Below are positions 21,324-36,578 of a DNA stretch of 64,000 nt, piece by piece. The position numbers and the translations under genes are program-made. The notes under the pieces are model-generated. The model ran no database searches, was not told where the DNA came from, and was given only the letters and a program-made list of their open reading frames with translations. This DNA is from Mortierella sp. BCC40632 (Eukaryota; Mortierellomycota; Mortierellomycetes; Mortierellales; Mortierellaceae), in the NCBI GenBank assembly GCA_011634665.1, contig WAEK01000002.1, forward strand, positions 3,242,501 to 3,306,500, given 5' to 3'. Numbering within the stretch: the first letter of the stretch is position 1; every line of letters starts with the position of its first letter.

Positions 21324-22763
21324 GCCCGACCCAAAAGGAGAGCGTTATTATTATTGTATTATTATTTATCGTCCACGAGAATGGTGAGTTGGAGGAGGGA
21401 AAGAGAGAGAAACCAGAAGGACAAGAGAAGCGAGACGGAGCAATGAGAACCAATGGACCCTGGTTAATGACTAATTGTTCCCTGCAAACAACTAAACGAG
21501 ACTTCTTTCGTGCTGCGCCAGAAATGTCATGAGCAAAGAGGTTGTGGGCCACATTGCGTCCTGTCCCTACGTACTGTCCATTGTAAAGAGATAGAGTGAA
21601 AGAAAGAAAGAAAGAAAAACGGGCGCCCTTTGAGTTCCAGTAAGTTGTTGTTCCTTGTGTTCGAGAATGGGTATCGACCAAGAAAGAAGAGGTCGCCTTG
21701 GTGGCCAGGCGCGACTTTAGAGTCGTCTCCTCCACTGATTTTTTTTTCGGTGACGTATAGCTCGGGCGCTTCAGAGCGTCTACATAGGGTGGTGATACCT
21801 CTCAAGTTCGAGAATCCAAACCAACAACACTGCTGAAGTGCTGAGTATCTTGGGATTATTAATGAGTAGTTGATTTTCTCTTTGCTTCGCCACAAGAAAC
21901 GACCTCAGTTTCCTAGGTGCGCCCATTGCCGACTTTAAAATCGTCAAAGCATTGGAGATAGCATACTTTGGATCATAGTGGATCTCCAACAGGACCTATC
22001 GAGCTTTCTATAATTTTACACCAACAAATCAGGAACTATAATAGACCTACAACTAACGGAGAGGTCTTTGGGAATCGATAGATGCCCTAAGGGTCACACG
22101 AGTCCTCCTTGTATGATGAAATATTTCAAGTCAAAACTATGGCTCACAAGACCTGAATACTCTCAGAAGGTGGCAAATGACAACAGTGCTCAACCGTGAC
22201 GAGCAGAGGGTTCACTACAGATGAGTGAGATATGACAACACTTATTATAGACAAATGGTCATGGAAAATGAGAAGGCAAATGACCCAAATACTCGCAAAG
22301 ACTGGCGGCCCTTCACTCTGATAGCCAATGCTCAACCTGGTGATTACGGAATGCCCAGTCATGGGAGGTTGTCGGCAGGTATGCTAACACCCTTGCCGCT
22401 GTATCACGGAACTCTTGCTATTTCCAAGCACCCTACTTGCTCCAGAGACGCCTTGGCTACTACCTTCTACAGCATCAGCCGCCTTACCAGGGCAGTTGCT
22501 TACTAGCTTCTCCCGTATGCAAAAATATTGAGATTGGCTAGGTCGAGTTGATAATGCCAGGTGTTCCAGGATCATTGAGAAAGAAGGAGAAAGAGAAGAA
22601 GAAAGGCTTCACTCCCTCTTGTGACGGCTGTTTTTTTTTTTTTTTTTTTTTATACCATGGAATGAATAAGTTGGAGCTAGCCTCCTTTCATTCCGAGCAC
22701 CTTCCTAAACAACCAAAGCAAAGGGAAAAGAAAAAAGAAAAAAAATATATAGAAATAGACATC
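21324..22763. other. Divergent intergenic region COPS9/MetAP2
   Basis: 1.44 kb. Short open frames (for example minus strand 21780-21989, plus strand 22225-22506) lack an ATG start or recognisable domains. A poly-T tract lies at 22631-22651. Nothing firm seen. Confidence 0.5.
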
Positions 22764-24964
<2,201 letters not shown>

Positions 24965-25617
24965 AAAGAGACAAAAGTTGTCAACGATGACAAAGTTGAT
25001 GGTGGGGATGATGAGGATGATGATATGAAAAAAATGGAGGTGAAGGTAGAACAAAGAAGGGAGATGCTCCCCCCTCCGCAATAAGTGAGAGGGGACAACT
25101 TTGGAGTGTGACATCCCATCCTTTTGTTCAGAAGCAAAGAGTTTAATCCGCACTCGACACACCAATTAAACACACCTTTTACTCATTCGACGATACTTTG
25201 AGGCCCCTTCTTTTAATTTTTTTTTTTTTATGAAGGAAAAGAAGACAGTTAAAGACAAGTCCGGGGAGCAGAAGACAGAGCACTCTTCGCGTAGGATAGT
25301 ACAACTCGCCTTAGCAGAGGACTGGCTGCCTCTTTCTCTACTTCATTCTCTGGACAGCTCAGACAGAAGTGGGAGGTATTACTTAGACAAGCCTTTTGCT
25401 CTACGAAATGCCAGACGAACGCCTTGCTCATACTCAACTATAACTCTATCAAGAGAGAAGGAAGAAAGGAATGGATAGTATGAAATTGGGTGCTGATGTA
25501 ATGGGTTGCTGAACAATTCTGGGTCTGGTCTCTAAAGAGCATTGGGGGGAAATCAAGAAACCGATTCTACTTCAGCTATTGTGTCATTGTGGAGGTAGGC
25601 AGAGACGAGAATAAGAC

Positions 25618-25623
<6 letters not shown>

Positions 25624-25663
<40 letters not shown>
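25624..25663. repeat. (GA)20 microsatellite
   Basis: Perfect 40-bp GA run. Confidence 0.95.
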
Positions 25664-25666
<3 letters not shown>

Positions 25667-25793
25667 GCAGAGCAGAAGTGACCACAAGATGAAACAAAAG
25701 TTGACAAACATGAAGCTGGGCAGAGAGGCAAGGGCAAGTGGGCGAAGCAGGGCGGATGGTGGATGACAAACACAGAGAAAAGAGAAAGAAAAC

Positions 25794-26037
<244 letters not shown>

Positions 26038-26588
26038 CTGAGTTTGGCCCGATGAGGGTTTTTCATGACAACAATGATGTGATGTGTACAGTAGTTGGGA
26101 TACTACCATGGAAGGAGCGAACTTTCCTCTTCCACTCTACCCCACGACGAGCGAGAGAGAGAGAGAGAGAGAGAGCTGGAGAAAGAGTGATAGATTGAGA
26201 GGCAGAAGGGTCTGTGGGCCTTCTCCAATGGGTACTCGCTAAAATTTATTTTTCATTGAGACGTAGAAGAGAGCCTGCTCCGCCAGCCCAGCATACCAGC
26301 CAATCCTCCTTCACCGTCCCTCCCTCTGGTCGTTTTGGTCCCCCTGTTCCTTGGCCCTGTCTAGAGAATCTACAACACGACCTACACCCTCACCAAGTTC
26401 ATCCTCGATCCAACAAAGAAAAAAAAAAACGAAGCTAGACGCCTCCTCTTTCTAAGCATCTGGAACCCAACAACAATAACGACCCCATTCAGGCTCCAGA
26501 TTGGATCTCGTGAGATCTGATTGATTCATCCTCCTCTTTTCCCCAAATCCATTGCATTCTTTTTTTTTTTTTCTTTCTCTTGGTCAGC

Positions 26589-27046
26589 ATGGAAGAGCCA
26601 CCAGCTCAGCAATCATCCGCGTTTCCAGCGCCTCCTTATTACTTTCAACGATACACACAAGCCAATCTCGCGCTTCTTGAAAAATACAAAACGTGTCAGG
26701 CCACGGCTTCACAATCCAAACAACAACAACAACAACAACAACTACAGCAGACAAAGGATTCCAGCACAGATAATACCCAAGATGATCGGGAAAACGATTC
26801 GCCCAAGAATGAAGACATGGAGACAGAAAAAAAGGATCAGAATGGAAACCTAGAACTGGACGACCCCGAGTTGGCGGCTGGACTGACTGCACTCCCGTTC
26901 CCTATCTTGGCTCTTGAACCTCCACCACCGGTCAAGAGTGGAGTCTATTGGCAATTTGGGCGACCCTGGTCGGTGGGTAACTTTTTTTCCCCTCATTCTT
27001 TGACGCGAGCATTCAGGACTCTAGATTTTGTCCGCCACGTAAAAAA

Positions 27047-27079
<33 letters not shown>

Positions 27080-28066
27080 AAGAAAGAAAGAGAGAAAAGC
27101 GTCCAAGATAACTCGTGTTTTTCTTCTCTCGTGGGCATAATTTTTTTTTCTTGTTGCTAATCATACCGGATGGCTTAATCGAATTCTTGGGGAACATGCA
27201 CCTATTGTACTATCCAACTATGACTATAGATTCGCGAAACCATTGGATCACTAGAGGAGCAAGGATGTGAACAACTCTACCCAAAAGGGCAAATTGGTAA
27301 ATTACTTAACTGGGAGAGAGAATAACTTAACTTGTGGGAAAAAAAAAGGGGGGCCTGGTCTATCCCCTTCCCTCATCCAGAAGAAAAAAGGGGAGGGGCC
27401 TGGGGAAGCCGTACCGCCGCTCTCCCGCAGCCGTTTCGCAGTACGCTCGCTGATCTGCCGTTTCCAGCCCTACTCATGGCCTAGCCTCTCGTTTTTTCTC
27501 TTCTTTTTTTTAGACAGAGTCAGGGAGCTCAAGAAATTGAATCACTCTGCAGTGTTCAACTTTCTAGAGCTCGTACACACTCTAGCAACTTCTCCCTCTG
27601 AGGTAAGTGGAACGAGAAGACGAAAAAGGTCACTCAGGAAGGAGCGGGAGGAAGTGTGGGTGTGATTCCTTGCGTGATAGATTCCTTCTTTGTGTGTTCG
27701 AGGACAAGGGAGGGATGAGTAAGAGAGAAAATCGGGAAGCAGCGCACAAAATATGCCGCTGCACATTGTGTTTGTGCGACGAATAGACTCCTTTTTGACC
27801 CACATGAAGGGAAGTGGAAGAAGTCCAAAACCCCAAAAAGAGCGAAAAAAAAAAAAAAAAAAAAAATGCTGCAAACTTCACATTTCTTCTCGCCTCCTCC
27901 GACGAGAGTTCATGGCAGGTGAGCCCGGGATGGCTGAAACTCTTGAGGCATTCGTTGCAGTAAAGGGAAGAAATATTTTAATTATGGATCTTCACTGGCA
28001 GTGCCACCCTCCGATACTTGCTTTTGCTCTGACTTCCAGATAAGAGGCGGGGAAAGGTTGAGCTGA

Positions 28067-28098
<32 letters not shown>

Positions 28099-28632
28099 CT
28101 TGGACAGATTCCCACAATTAGAACATGCTGAACTGACTCTGGCGCCCCATTCCTCCCCTTCTCTCTGGGTGTTTGGTATTTTTATTCTTCTCGCTTAGTT
28201 TGCCGTAAAGGTGGACCAGATCCGTATGATCTTCATTAACATGCACCACATCATAAACGAGTACCGGCCACACCAAGCTCGAGAGACCCTCAGGCTGATG
28301 ATGCAGGACCAACTAAACAGAAAGCGTCAAGAAACCACAGCATTAAGGCAGTAAGTGAGCTAGCCTTGTCTTTCACTATTTTTTTTTTCCTTTCTTTCTT
28401 CCCACCTTTTCACATACCTCCGAGGGACTCCCCCTCAGCGTTTTGTGAGGAAGTGTGAGGAGAGATTATGGCAGAGCTACTGTCTTTCTTGCGTCGCTGC
28501 CTGGGTAATGGGTGTTTGTAGAAAAAAAAAATATGCATCGGTCAGCGTAGGCATGCAGCAAATTCTTTCTTCTCCCTCCCCTGGAAAATTTGCATCGCCC
28601 TCCCTTGCCTTTTCTCTCTCTCCCCCCTCCCT

Positions 28633-28687
<55 letters not shown>

Positions 28688-29083
28688 TCTATGCTGTGTG
28701 GCGAGTGTCTGCTGCTACCCGCCACAATTAGTTTACCCGATTCCTGGTAGAATATGCAGCGTTTTTTGTCATCCGCCCTTTTTTTTAAAAAAAAAAAAAA
28801 AAAAATATGCTCATTCGGGATCTACCTTCTTTTCTTTCCTTTTTCTCTTTTCTCTTTTTTCTTTTTATCCCTTATTTCGATGTTGGATAGGACCTGTGAG
28901 GACCTGCGTAAGCAACTGGCCACATTGCGAGAACTTGCAGCCGACTCTAGGAATACCACGGGACTTTATGCAACCTCCACATCTCCGACAGCAATGACTA
29001 TGGGACAAAGACCGGTTCATGAGTCGACTTCAGTCATTACAACAGGACATTTGACTTCATGTGATATTGAGATGACAAACTGA
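26589..29083 (+). CDS. MED7: Mediator complex subunit 7
   Basis: Middle-module subunit of Mediator, which pairs with MED21 in a hinge and is needed for RNA polymerase II transcription. Five exons: 26589-26972, 27230-27296, 27514-27602, 28199-28350, 28891-29083; 294 aa. Conserved blocks in order are [79 protein letters not shown] and the near-invariant [20 protein letters not shown] Gln/Asp-rich insertion (poly-Gln encoded by CAA) sits at about residues 42-90. The C-terminal 60 residues are a coiled coil then a Thr/Ser-rich tail. Introns contain poly-A, GA and a (CT)22 repeat. Confidence 0.95.
28639..28682. repeat. (CT)22 microsatellite in MED7 intron 4
   Basis: Perfect CT run of 44 bp within the last intron. 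Confidence 0.95.
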
Positions 29084-29556
29084 AAGCCTTGTCTCCTTCA
29101 TTCTTTGATTCTTCTTATGCGGACCAAACAAAGGAGGATGGCTGAGCAACAAAGGATAGATCAATTGAAGGAGAATAAAGTGGTGTCTCTTCATCGCTCT
29201 GCCGCGGAAACAACTCTTTGTTCGAAAGAGAAAAAAGAGGAAAAAAGAAACGCAATTGCTCCGACCAGGACCTGAAAGCAAGCCGGTTTCGGCTTATCCC
29301 AAGGAGAAGGGGGGAGGGGGCCGCATGATGAATACAACCCTCTATATTTTCTGACCTAAACGATATTGGCAGAGCCAAATGTAGATCGAATCAACCACTC
29401 ATCCACTCTATCTTATTATTTTTTTTTATTATCGCCTCCCAGACTTTTGCTCCTCCTGCTCCTTGTCCGAGGAAAGGGAATGTGGTTTCGACGCCCGGAA
29501 AGCCGCTTTAAAGTAAAAAAAGCCGAGGAAGACCACGGACAAAATGACTTGAGGAG

Positions 29557-29587
<31 letters not shown>

Positions 29588-29990
29588 GTGGATAGATTGT
29601 TATTGCTAATCATTGGCTGATTCGCTCTGCCAAGGCTCTCTCTCTCTCTCTCATTTTACACTCTTACACTCTCTTTACTCGCTCCTGCCGCCACATATTA
29701 CTTAGCCTGACGCCTGTTATTATCCACAAGAGACAGAGGACATGAGAGAAAGAGAGAGAGAGAGAGAGACCGAGAGAAAGTGAAAAGAAGAGGCTTTCTC
29801 TAATCAAAAAGTGTAAAGGGCATGGGCTCAGAGTTGGAAAAAAAAAGTATGGCAGATGATAGATGGCGGATGGCAGTGCCTGGTGTTTTGTACTCTCTCT
29901 CTCTCTCTCTCTCTTTGTGTGGGGAGACAAAGGGTTCCACTCGAAAATTTACTCTCCCACTCCCTCGGTCATGCCCACACAAACACACAA

Positions 29991-30023
<33 letters not shown>

Positions 30024-30500
30024 AATGCAAACATACACACACCACACTCTCACTTTTAAGATGGTCTGGTCAGATGTTTGTTGCACACCTTTGTCAATGT
30101 CGTGCAAGGGAAAAGATAAAAAAGATAAAAGATTCTTTTGGATTTATTCATTTGGATTGCCCAATAACAAAGAAAAAAGAAAGGAAAAGAAAAAAAAAGA
30201 TAGGGGTCTCCGCCAAGATGGGTGATTGGGGAAGGTGGGTTGTGTCGCAAGAAAAAAAAAACAAAAAGACTTTTGGTGGGACGATGCAAAGAAAAAGAAA
30301 AAGAGGTCTATGTGTGCATAGTGTGCTGTGCGTATGCGTGTATGCCGTTGTATGTGCTGAATGGAGAGAACTCTAGAGGAAAATGAACTCAATGCTTGAA
30401 CTTTTTTTTTTTTGGATTTGGATTTGGATTTCTTTTCTTCTGATGGGGCCTCCTTCTTCCTTCCGGGAAGGTAGGGGTGGGGTGGAGGGGGCGAGGCGGT
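29084..30500. other. Microsatellite-rich intergenic region
   Basis: Holds GA runs (about 29566-29586 and 29751-29769), CT and a CA array near 29996-30022. No gene recognised. Confidence 0.55.
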
Positions 30501-30764
30501 TTAGGCACCCGAAGAGGAAGGCTGGGAAGATGACGAGCCCGTGTTAGAGGTAGAAGAGGATCCAGTCGAAGATCCACCCGAAGAGCCAGCTGAAGATCCA
30601 CCCGAGGAGCCAGCTGAAGATCCACCCGAAGAGCCAGCTGAAGATCCACTCGATGATCCACCCGATGATCCATTCGAGTTCGTATCGATGTCCAAAAGTT
30701 CAACACCCTTGCTATCGAGAGGATGAGACTGAGCTTTGTTGACGTGCTTGGCTGACATGTTCAT
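30501..30764 (-). CDS. Hypothetical small Ser/Gly-repeat protein
   Basis: Intronless 87-aa ORF with ATG start (a second ATG two codons later). The first 30 residues (SAKHVNKAQSHPLDSKGVEL) are non-repetitive and hydrophilic. The rest is Ser/Gly with an eight-residue period (GSSAGSSG), encoded by near-identical 24-bp units. No signal peptide or membrane segment. The family is not recognised. The ordered N-terminus favours a real gene over a chance frame, but it could be a spurious ORF on a minisatellite. Confidence 0.4.
   Translation of the reverse strand: MNMSAKHVNKAQSHPLDSKGVELLDIDTNSNGSSGGSSSGSSAGSSGGSSAGSSGGSSAGSSGGSSTGSSSTSNTGSSSSQPSSSGA
30568..30639. repeat. Three near-identical 24-bp minisatellite units
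   Basis: Each unit starts GAAGATCCACCCGA and ends AGCCAGCT; one base differs among the three. Partial units follow to about 30672. Encodes the Ser/Gly repeat on the minus strand. Confidence 0.95.
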
Positions 30765-32376
30765 TGTTGTTTTGACTTGGGGAGAGGGTAAGAGAATGAG
30801 AAGAGAATTTGGCGCGAAGAACGCTAAAAGCAGGAAGAAAGAAAAAAAAATAGAGCACAAGGCATGAGGAGTAAGTATCTGCAAGATGGATGGAGTCCAG
30901 ATCTGAGAAACTTTAACTGGGTTAAGCAATATCATCGGGGTATCGAGCATTGTGTATGTACCTTTTTTTTTTCTTGTTTGGCCGCTGTTAAACAGTTGTG
31001 GAGCAGGAAGGTTTTGTGGAGAAAAGATGGGTTGTTGCTTTTCTTTTTTATCTTTTTATGTGTGCGTGTTGGCGGGAACGAAGGAGTAAAGCTTGATGGA
31101 TATCTGGAGGATGATGGGTGGGTCCTTTTTATTTTCTTAAGCGCTTCGCCCTAACACTTATGGATGGCTACTTCATCCTCCTCCAAGTCAGGATGTAGCT
31201 ATTTTTGAAAGTATGATCAAGGTCGCGCCCAAGGAGACAAGCTCGCAGGGCGGTAGCTCGTCATGGAAGAACGAAGGCGTAGAGACGAGGTCTAGCCAGG
31301 ACTGACAACGAGCAATGAGAATAGCACAAGTGGTATGTTAGCTCTGCCATCGATCCGGCAGAGCGTGACAGGCAGACGTGCGAAGATGTCTGCCCCGTAG
31401 AGCGAGCCAGATCGAAGGGCTCAAGACGACTAAAGAACTCTACAACAGACACATCCATGCTTGCCTTGCGTGTTTGTATTCTGTATTTTTAAACTGCACA
31501 ATTGACAAATTGCAATAAAAAAAAATCTCTTCTCGCCAGTGGGCGAGGATGATAAGAAAGGGGCAAGCGGAGACAGGGCGAGGCGAACTATTTTATCTTC
31601 AACAGGGACTACACTACACATGCACGCACGCACACTCTCCCATACACAAACACACAGACAGATACGATTCGCATGTGTCAACGTTCAATATCGCCTCGTC
31701 TGACTGTTCTTCTCCCTCTAATCTCTCTCTCAGCACTCCTTCCTCTTTCAGATCAATTGAACAAAAGAAAAAGAAGAGAGGGGAGAAAGAGAGGGAGAGA
31801 GAAGATGAAAAAGAGAGAAAGAGCAGAAAAGAGAAAAAAGAAAAGGTAAAAAAGAATGACTATGACTATGACTATGACTATGACGATGACGATGATGATG
31901 ATGATGACGACGACTATGATGAAACCAAGACAGTGATAATGACGATGATTGTTGAGAGACACAATGTGTCTCCTGCTCCTGAAGCAGCAACCAAGAATGG
32001 GCGATGGAATATGGCGATGCAATGTGAAGCGATCCCTGGAAAAAAAAAAAAAAAAAAAACAAAAAGATAGAACATTCATTCACATGTGGATCGATCTGAA
32101 AAAAAAAAAAAAAAAAAAAAAAATGAAGGGTGTGTATGTGGATGTGTGTGTGGTGGAGCACACGACTCTGTGGGAGAGTGTGGAGAGGGAAGGAGCCTGC
32201 TCCCAACCCAAAAACACTCTCTCCACTTTCTTTAATTACACGCATATTCGCTATGGTCACTAAGTCATTATAAATAATATATATCGCTTTTTTTTTTATG
32301 CTTATGGTACAGAGGCTCAACTTGAGAGTGGTACGTGTGTTGTGTCGAAGAAGAAAAGAAGGATGAGCGATCAGGA
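30765..32376. other. Intergenic region, low complexity
   Basis: Contains (GACTAT)n/(GATGAC)n at about 31857-31922 and poly-A tracts at 32040-32059 and 32100-32123. Short ORFs only; no family recognised. Confidence 0.5.
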
Positions 32377-33045
32377 TCAGTGATCAAGGTCGAGATTCTC
32401 AAAATCCACATAGTTCTCCAGTCCCATGCTGTCCCATTCCATCATTCCAGCTCCTTCAGCAATCATACCCAGCCCCTTCTTCATTTTCTCGAACTGGAAG
32501 ACATCCAAGGTAGGCGATGGTGTACGCATGGGATGCGTCGCGGGGCTGTGACCCATGAATGGGGAATGCTTGAAATCAGCGGCTAGCTTGATCTGGGATT
32601 GTCTCTTGGGCTCGCGTTCGATGGCCTGCATCGAAAGCAAGTTGTCCCGACGACCAATGTCATGATTGGTTGCATGTGTTTGTGCAGGGATGAAACATAG
32701 GCCAGCCATGAAATGTCTCTGCATTTGGTCTGTCGTGGAGGGGATGATGAGAGATGCAACATTAGGGCCTGTTGCAGATGGGTAGACGGCATAAGGGTTC
32801 GTTGCAGGCAGGTAGACAGCAAGAGGCGGGGACGAAAAAGGCGGGGCAGGGCGCGGCGCAGTATCCAAAGTCGACGGGAAAGAGTAGTCAGAGTAGGTAG
32901 AGGCATCCTGGGCAGGCAAGGGTTCTTGGTCGGACCGGTAGCCGTCGTCTTCGAAAGAGTCGGTGAGGAAGAGGCATTGGGGGACAGGGCGGCGGTCAAG
33001 GCCGCGCGGTGGTTGGTGCCGGTTGTGGTTCCGCTGAAGGTTCAT
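32377..33045 (-). CDS. Hypothetical protein, 222 aa
   Basis: Single-exon ORF starting MNLQRNHNRHQPPRGLDRRP and ending in an acidic stretch (ENYVDFENLDLDH). Composition is Pro/Ser/Tyr-rich in the middle (PFSSPPLAVYLPATNPYAVY) and balanced elsewhere, unlike the repeat-driven frames around it. No signal peptide, membrane segment or known domain recognised. Two short acidic/aromatic motifs (DSFEDDGYRSDQEP and the C-terminus) could be binding segments of a disordered regulator, but that is speculation. The start was placed at 33045 because upstream codons translate poly-Ser repeats. Confidence 0.5.
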   Translation of the reverse strand: MNLQRNHNRHQPPRGLDRRPVPQCLFLTDSFEDDGYRSDQEPLPAQDASTYSDYSFPSTLDTAPRPAPPFSSPPLAVYLPATNPYAVYPSATGPNVASLIIPSTTDQMQRHFMAGLCFIPAQTHATNHDIGRRDNLLSMQAIEREPKRQSQIKLAADFKHSPFMGHSPATHPMRTPSPTLDVFQFEKMKKGLGMIAEGAGMMEWDSMGLENYVDFENLDLDH

Positions 33046-34989
33046 GCTGAAGAGAGAGGAGGAGGAGGAATAGAGAAGGAACGTTGAAGAGGAAGAAGAG
33101 GAAGAAGGACAGGACAAGTGGAAAAAGGGGAGAGAAAAAGGGACAGAACAGTACAGGACAGTCTGTGGGACTGTTCAATTTATTTCGCTCGAGTGCATCC
33201 TGTCCAACCCCTCCTCTTCCCCCTCCTCCTCCTCTTCCTCCCTGGTTATCTCTTTGGCGGGGAGAGCGAAAGCTGTTGTGCTCGAAATCGAATATGCGCT
33301 AGTATGCATTAGGTGGAAATGCAAAGGCCGAGAAGAGAGAGAGGAGTAAAAGGGCAAAAGAGAGACCTGATTAAAAACTGATAAACACAGACAGAAATAG
33401 GACCCCTGTAATGATGCACACGAAAATCACAATAGTAGACCTACCGAGGATCGTCTCTCCTCTCTCTTTCTCTCTCTCTATTTGCGTGCTTGTTTTCTTG
33501 TTTGTCACGCAAACAAGTTATTTCGTATCAGAAAAGAAACGGCCAAACTGGATAGCGAGGAGACATATCCCACACGAACATCTTTGGAGAGGCTGAACGG
33601 CGTTCACAGACTGGATCAACGAGGCGTGGATGGCTGCACTGTTATGGCCGGGGCCCTGGCCACGAGAAGTGTAGCTGGTTTCGTGATCAAATCCAGTCGA
33701 GGTAAGGAAGAGTGCCTGGAGTGCCTGGCTATCACGAGTGACAATCTGGGAGTTGGGAGCGCTTTGAAATCGGGTATTTTTGGAGGTACGGTTCATTTTG
33801 TCGGGTGGGGGTAAAATGTGGTTTTTTTTCTTTTTTCTGTTTGTTCTTCTTTTTGTTCTTTGGGCCAAGCGAACAGAGGACTGAGAGATGGGGCCCGACC
33901 GCCCTTTTTATTTAGGTCATGGGAGACCCGAATATTTAGCCTTGCTCTTTGTACGCCTAGCCTGCTGGTCACTCGGCGGTGGAATTTCATCGTGTAACCT
34001 CAAATGCCAGCAGGATCTTATAATTTTAGCCTCCCTTTCCCCGCCTCCCCTCGGTTCCCCCTCCTCCTTGACAGTAATCGGACCCAGTGTGGCTCTGCTC
34101 AAGATCGTGATGACAACCTTGCTTTGAAAAAAAAAAAGAAAAGAAAGAAACCACACTGCCTTTCTCTGCATTCAAATGCTGGTACCGGAAAGGATCTTCG
34201 GAACAGGTCAATTGAAGTGTAGAGGCCCAGGTACTCTTTCGCTTCGTATCTCTAGCCCACAGCACAGGTCGCTCTGGGGAACGCACGCTCCTTGCAGCAG
34301 CAATTTCCAAAATTAATTAAAGCTTAATAGAACGAGGAATTGCCGGACACACACACGCTCTCAACTTAGAATAGGACCTGATGGAGGGGAGGTATGATGA
34401 TCGTCCTTCACTCAAACTGCTTAGCTCAGACCTATGGAACCTACAGACTCATACCAAAGCGGGCTACTGATAATACTCCCTCCCGCCACACACAGCAAGA
34501 ATATAAATAAATATATATATTTTCGCTTGACCTGTGTGGAGATCGTGACTAGGATCAGATAGGACCATCCGCATTCCTTGCGCCAAGCTAAACCCTCGCA
34601 GCATGGCTTTCAACCTCGGCAGTATCCTGGGTGGGGCCTGTTAATTGTCCGCGGAGAGAGAAAGAAGAAGAAGAAGAAGAAGAAGAAGAAGAAGAAGAAG
34701 AAGAAGAAGAAGAAGAAGAAGAAGAAGAAGAAGAAGAAGAAGAAGAAGAAGAAGAAGAAGAAGAAGAAAAAAAAAAAAAAAAAAAGAAAGAAAAAGAAAA
34801 AGGAAAGGAAGGAGGGAGGGAGGGAGGGAGGGAGGGAGGAGGGAGAATGTGTGTGTGTGTGTATGTGAAAGAAGGGATCTGAGCTGGAGGAGGGACAACC
34901 ACGGGTGAAGGAGAAGCTATAATGAGCAGGGGAGCCGCTCAGTACGGGAAGTAGCGGGAAAAGTGTGAGCCATAATAGAGCCGTCGTCG

Positions 34990-35020
<31 letters not shown>

Positions 35021-35811
35021 AAACGACCAGGCAGGACACGCAAGCAGGGGGTGCATAGCCTTTCAAGCTCACTTGCACATATTGAAGGGAGGACCATCAG
35101 TGCGACTCATGGCTCTCTCTCGACTCTGAAGTTTCAGGGATTAAAAAATTTATGCTCACTCTTGAAAAAGCCATTGTGGTTGGCTGTCCCTATTCGCGCG
35201 AGGTCCAAGGATGGCCGTTTAGACGAGCCCTGAAAGACTTTGCGAGAACGGATTTAGAAAACAAACAAACCTGTCCTTCATCCTCTTTGCCTACTACACA
35301 GCCCAATCACACTCCCATGACCTGGACAATGTACAGACTGGCCGTAAAAACGATCGGAACGACGGACCGACTTCATGCTCCTCTAACGTCGCTGTAAAAC
35401 AGACATACAGTTTCCAAGGCTAAAGAGCATAGAGCGGCAGCAAGTGAGTAGAGAAGAACATAATGAAAAGTACGTTGTGTGTAAAGCGAAGAATGAGCAA
35501 CAGAATGGCTTCACGGAGAGATTTTATCCGTGATCGACAATGAGGCAATGGTAAGGTTCGGGTTATTAGAAAGACCTTTGGATCTTTAATGCCAAAAAGA
35601 GGACAAGAGGACGAGATGCTATCTCAAAAAATGAGGGGAAGAAGGTTTAAAGTCTAAAGATGAATGACTACCCATTAGAAACACAAAGGGTCTGGATGAA
35701 AGAAAACAATTGAAGAAAGTGAATATGTATAGATGCAGAAGGACCTGCTTGATGGACTGAGATGAAGAAAAGAAAGTGTAAAAGCAAGGAGACTATAGAC
35801 ATCACAGGAGA
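33046..35811. other. Gene-poor repeat-bearing region
   Basis: 2.8 kb with GGA/GAA purine repeats, a poly-A at 34990-35014 and scattered short ORFs. A minus-strand frame at 33518-33796 (ATG start, 92 aa) has non-repetitive composition but no recognisable domain. I see no supported gene. Confidence 0.45.
34653..34847. repeat. 195-bp purine tract containing (GAA)35
   Basis: Perfect GAA triplet array at 34664-34768 (35 copies), followed by poly-A and a GGGA tetranucleotide array. No pyrimidine interrupts it. Frames here appear as poly-Lys/Glu/Arg or poly-Ser/Leu and are not genes. Confidence 0.96.
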
Positions 35812-36486
35812 TCACAATTGGTCGTCGCATGGGGGGAAGGTCTGTAAAGAGTTGTAAGCATCCTTTACATCATCTTGGGAAAATGGGCACAGAACTGGTT
35901 CCGAGAGCAAGATTTTCTGGAATACTCGGTTCTCATAGCATGGGGCCGGGTTCGATGTAGTTTCCGGTTCCTTCTCATTGGGTAAGGCCGCCTGTGCCCC
36001 ATGAGCCCGAAGACTATCCAGTTTGCCGAAAAGGTAAAATGGGCGTTGGGGTACCGGCCTTGGTCTGCGAATGGCTACACCGGGTTGTTGACAAGTAGGT
36101 TCCGTCGACTCAGAGACCCTTTGAGGGAAAGCACTGTGAGGACTTTTCGAGAAATCGACTGCCTCGATGCTTTCACGGCCCTGTCCTCGACTTACCCTTA
36201 TGCGAAGTTTTCGTGTCCTGGCTTTGGAAGATGCACTGAGCCGCGGCTGATTGGGTTCCTGGATCAGACAAAGATTTGGAGGCTCTCTCAGAGGGATCTC
36301 GATTCGGACTGCGGCTGTAGGACTCCTGGGGAAAGTGGGGCCGTCTAAAGGATAATTTGGGGCCTCGATATTGAATTCGGCGCCTGATCTATCATTCCTG
36401 GACAATATTTCTGCTCTATCGACAATGGTCGATAGCCTTGTTGCGGCAAGAGCGAGGTAACATGCCTTTGGATTTATGGGAGCCAT
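35812..36486 (-). CDS. Hypothetical protein, 224 aa
   Basis: Single-exon ORF starting MAPINPKACYLALAATRLST and ending FPPCDDQL. Composition is Arg/Pro/Ser-rich, with EIPLREPPNLCLIQEPNQPR and ARTRKLRIRVSRGQGRE stretches. No signal peptide, membrane helix or domain recognised. ATG was chosen at 36486 because the upstream extension runs through a CT repeat read as poly Ser-Leu. It could be an orphan gene or a chance frame; there is no intron or homology to support it. Confidence 0.35.
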   Translation of the reverse strand: MAPINPKACYLALAATRLSTIVDRAEILSRNDRSGAEFNIEAPNYPLDGPTFPRSPTAAVRIEIPLREPPNLCLIQEPNQPRLSASSKARTRKLRIRVSRGQGRESIEAVDFSKSPHSAFPQRVSESTEPTCQQPGVAIRRPRPVPQRPFYLFGKLDSLRAHGAQAALPNEKEPETTSNPAPCYENRVFQKILLSEPVLCPFSQDDVKDAYNSLQTFPPCDDQL

Positions 36487-36531
36487 GACCTTGTTTGACC
36501 GAGAGACGAGGCCTGTGGGCAAGGGTTTAAG

Positions 36532-36578
<47 letters not shown>

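Noticed and set aside
21780..22506. Short frames on both strands between COPS9 and MetAP2
   Set aside because: No ATG start in frame, no domain, no good splice partners; may be decayed DNA.
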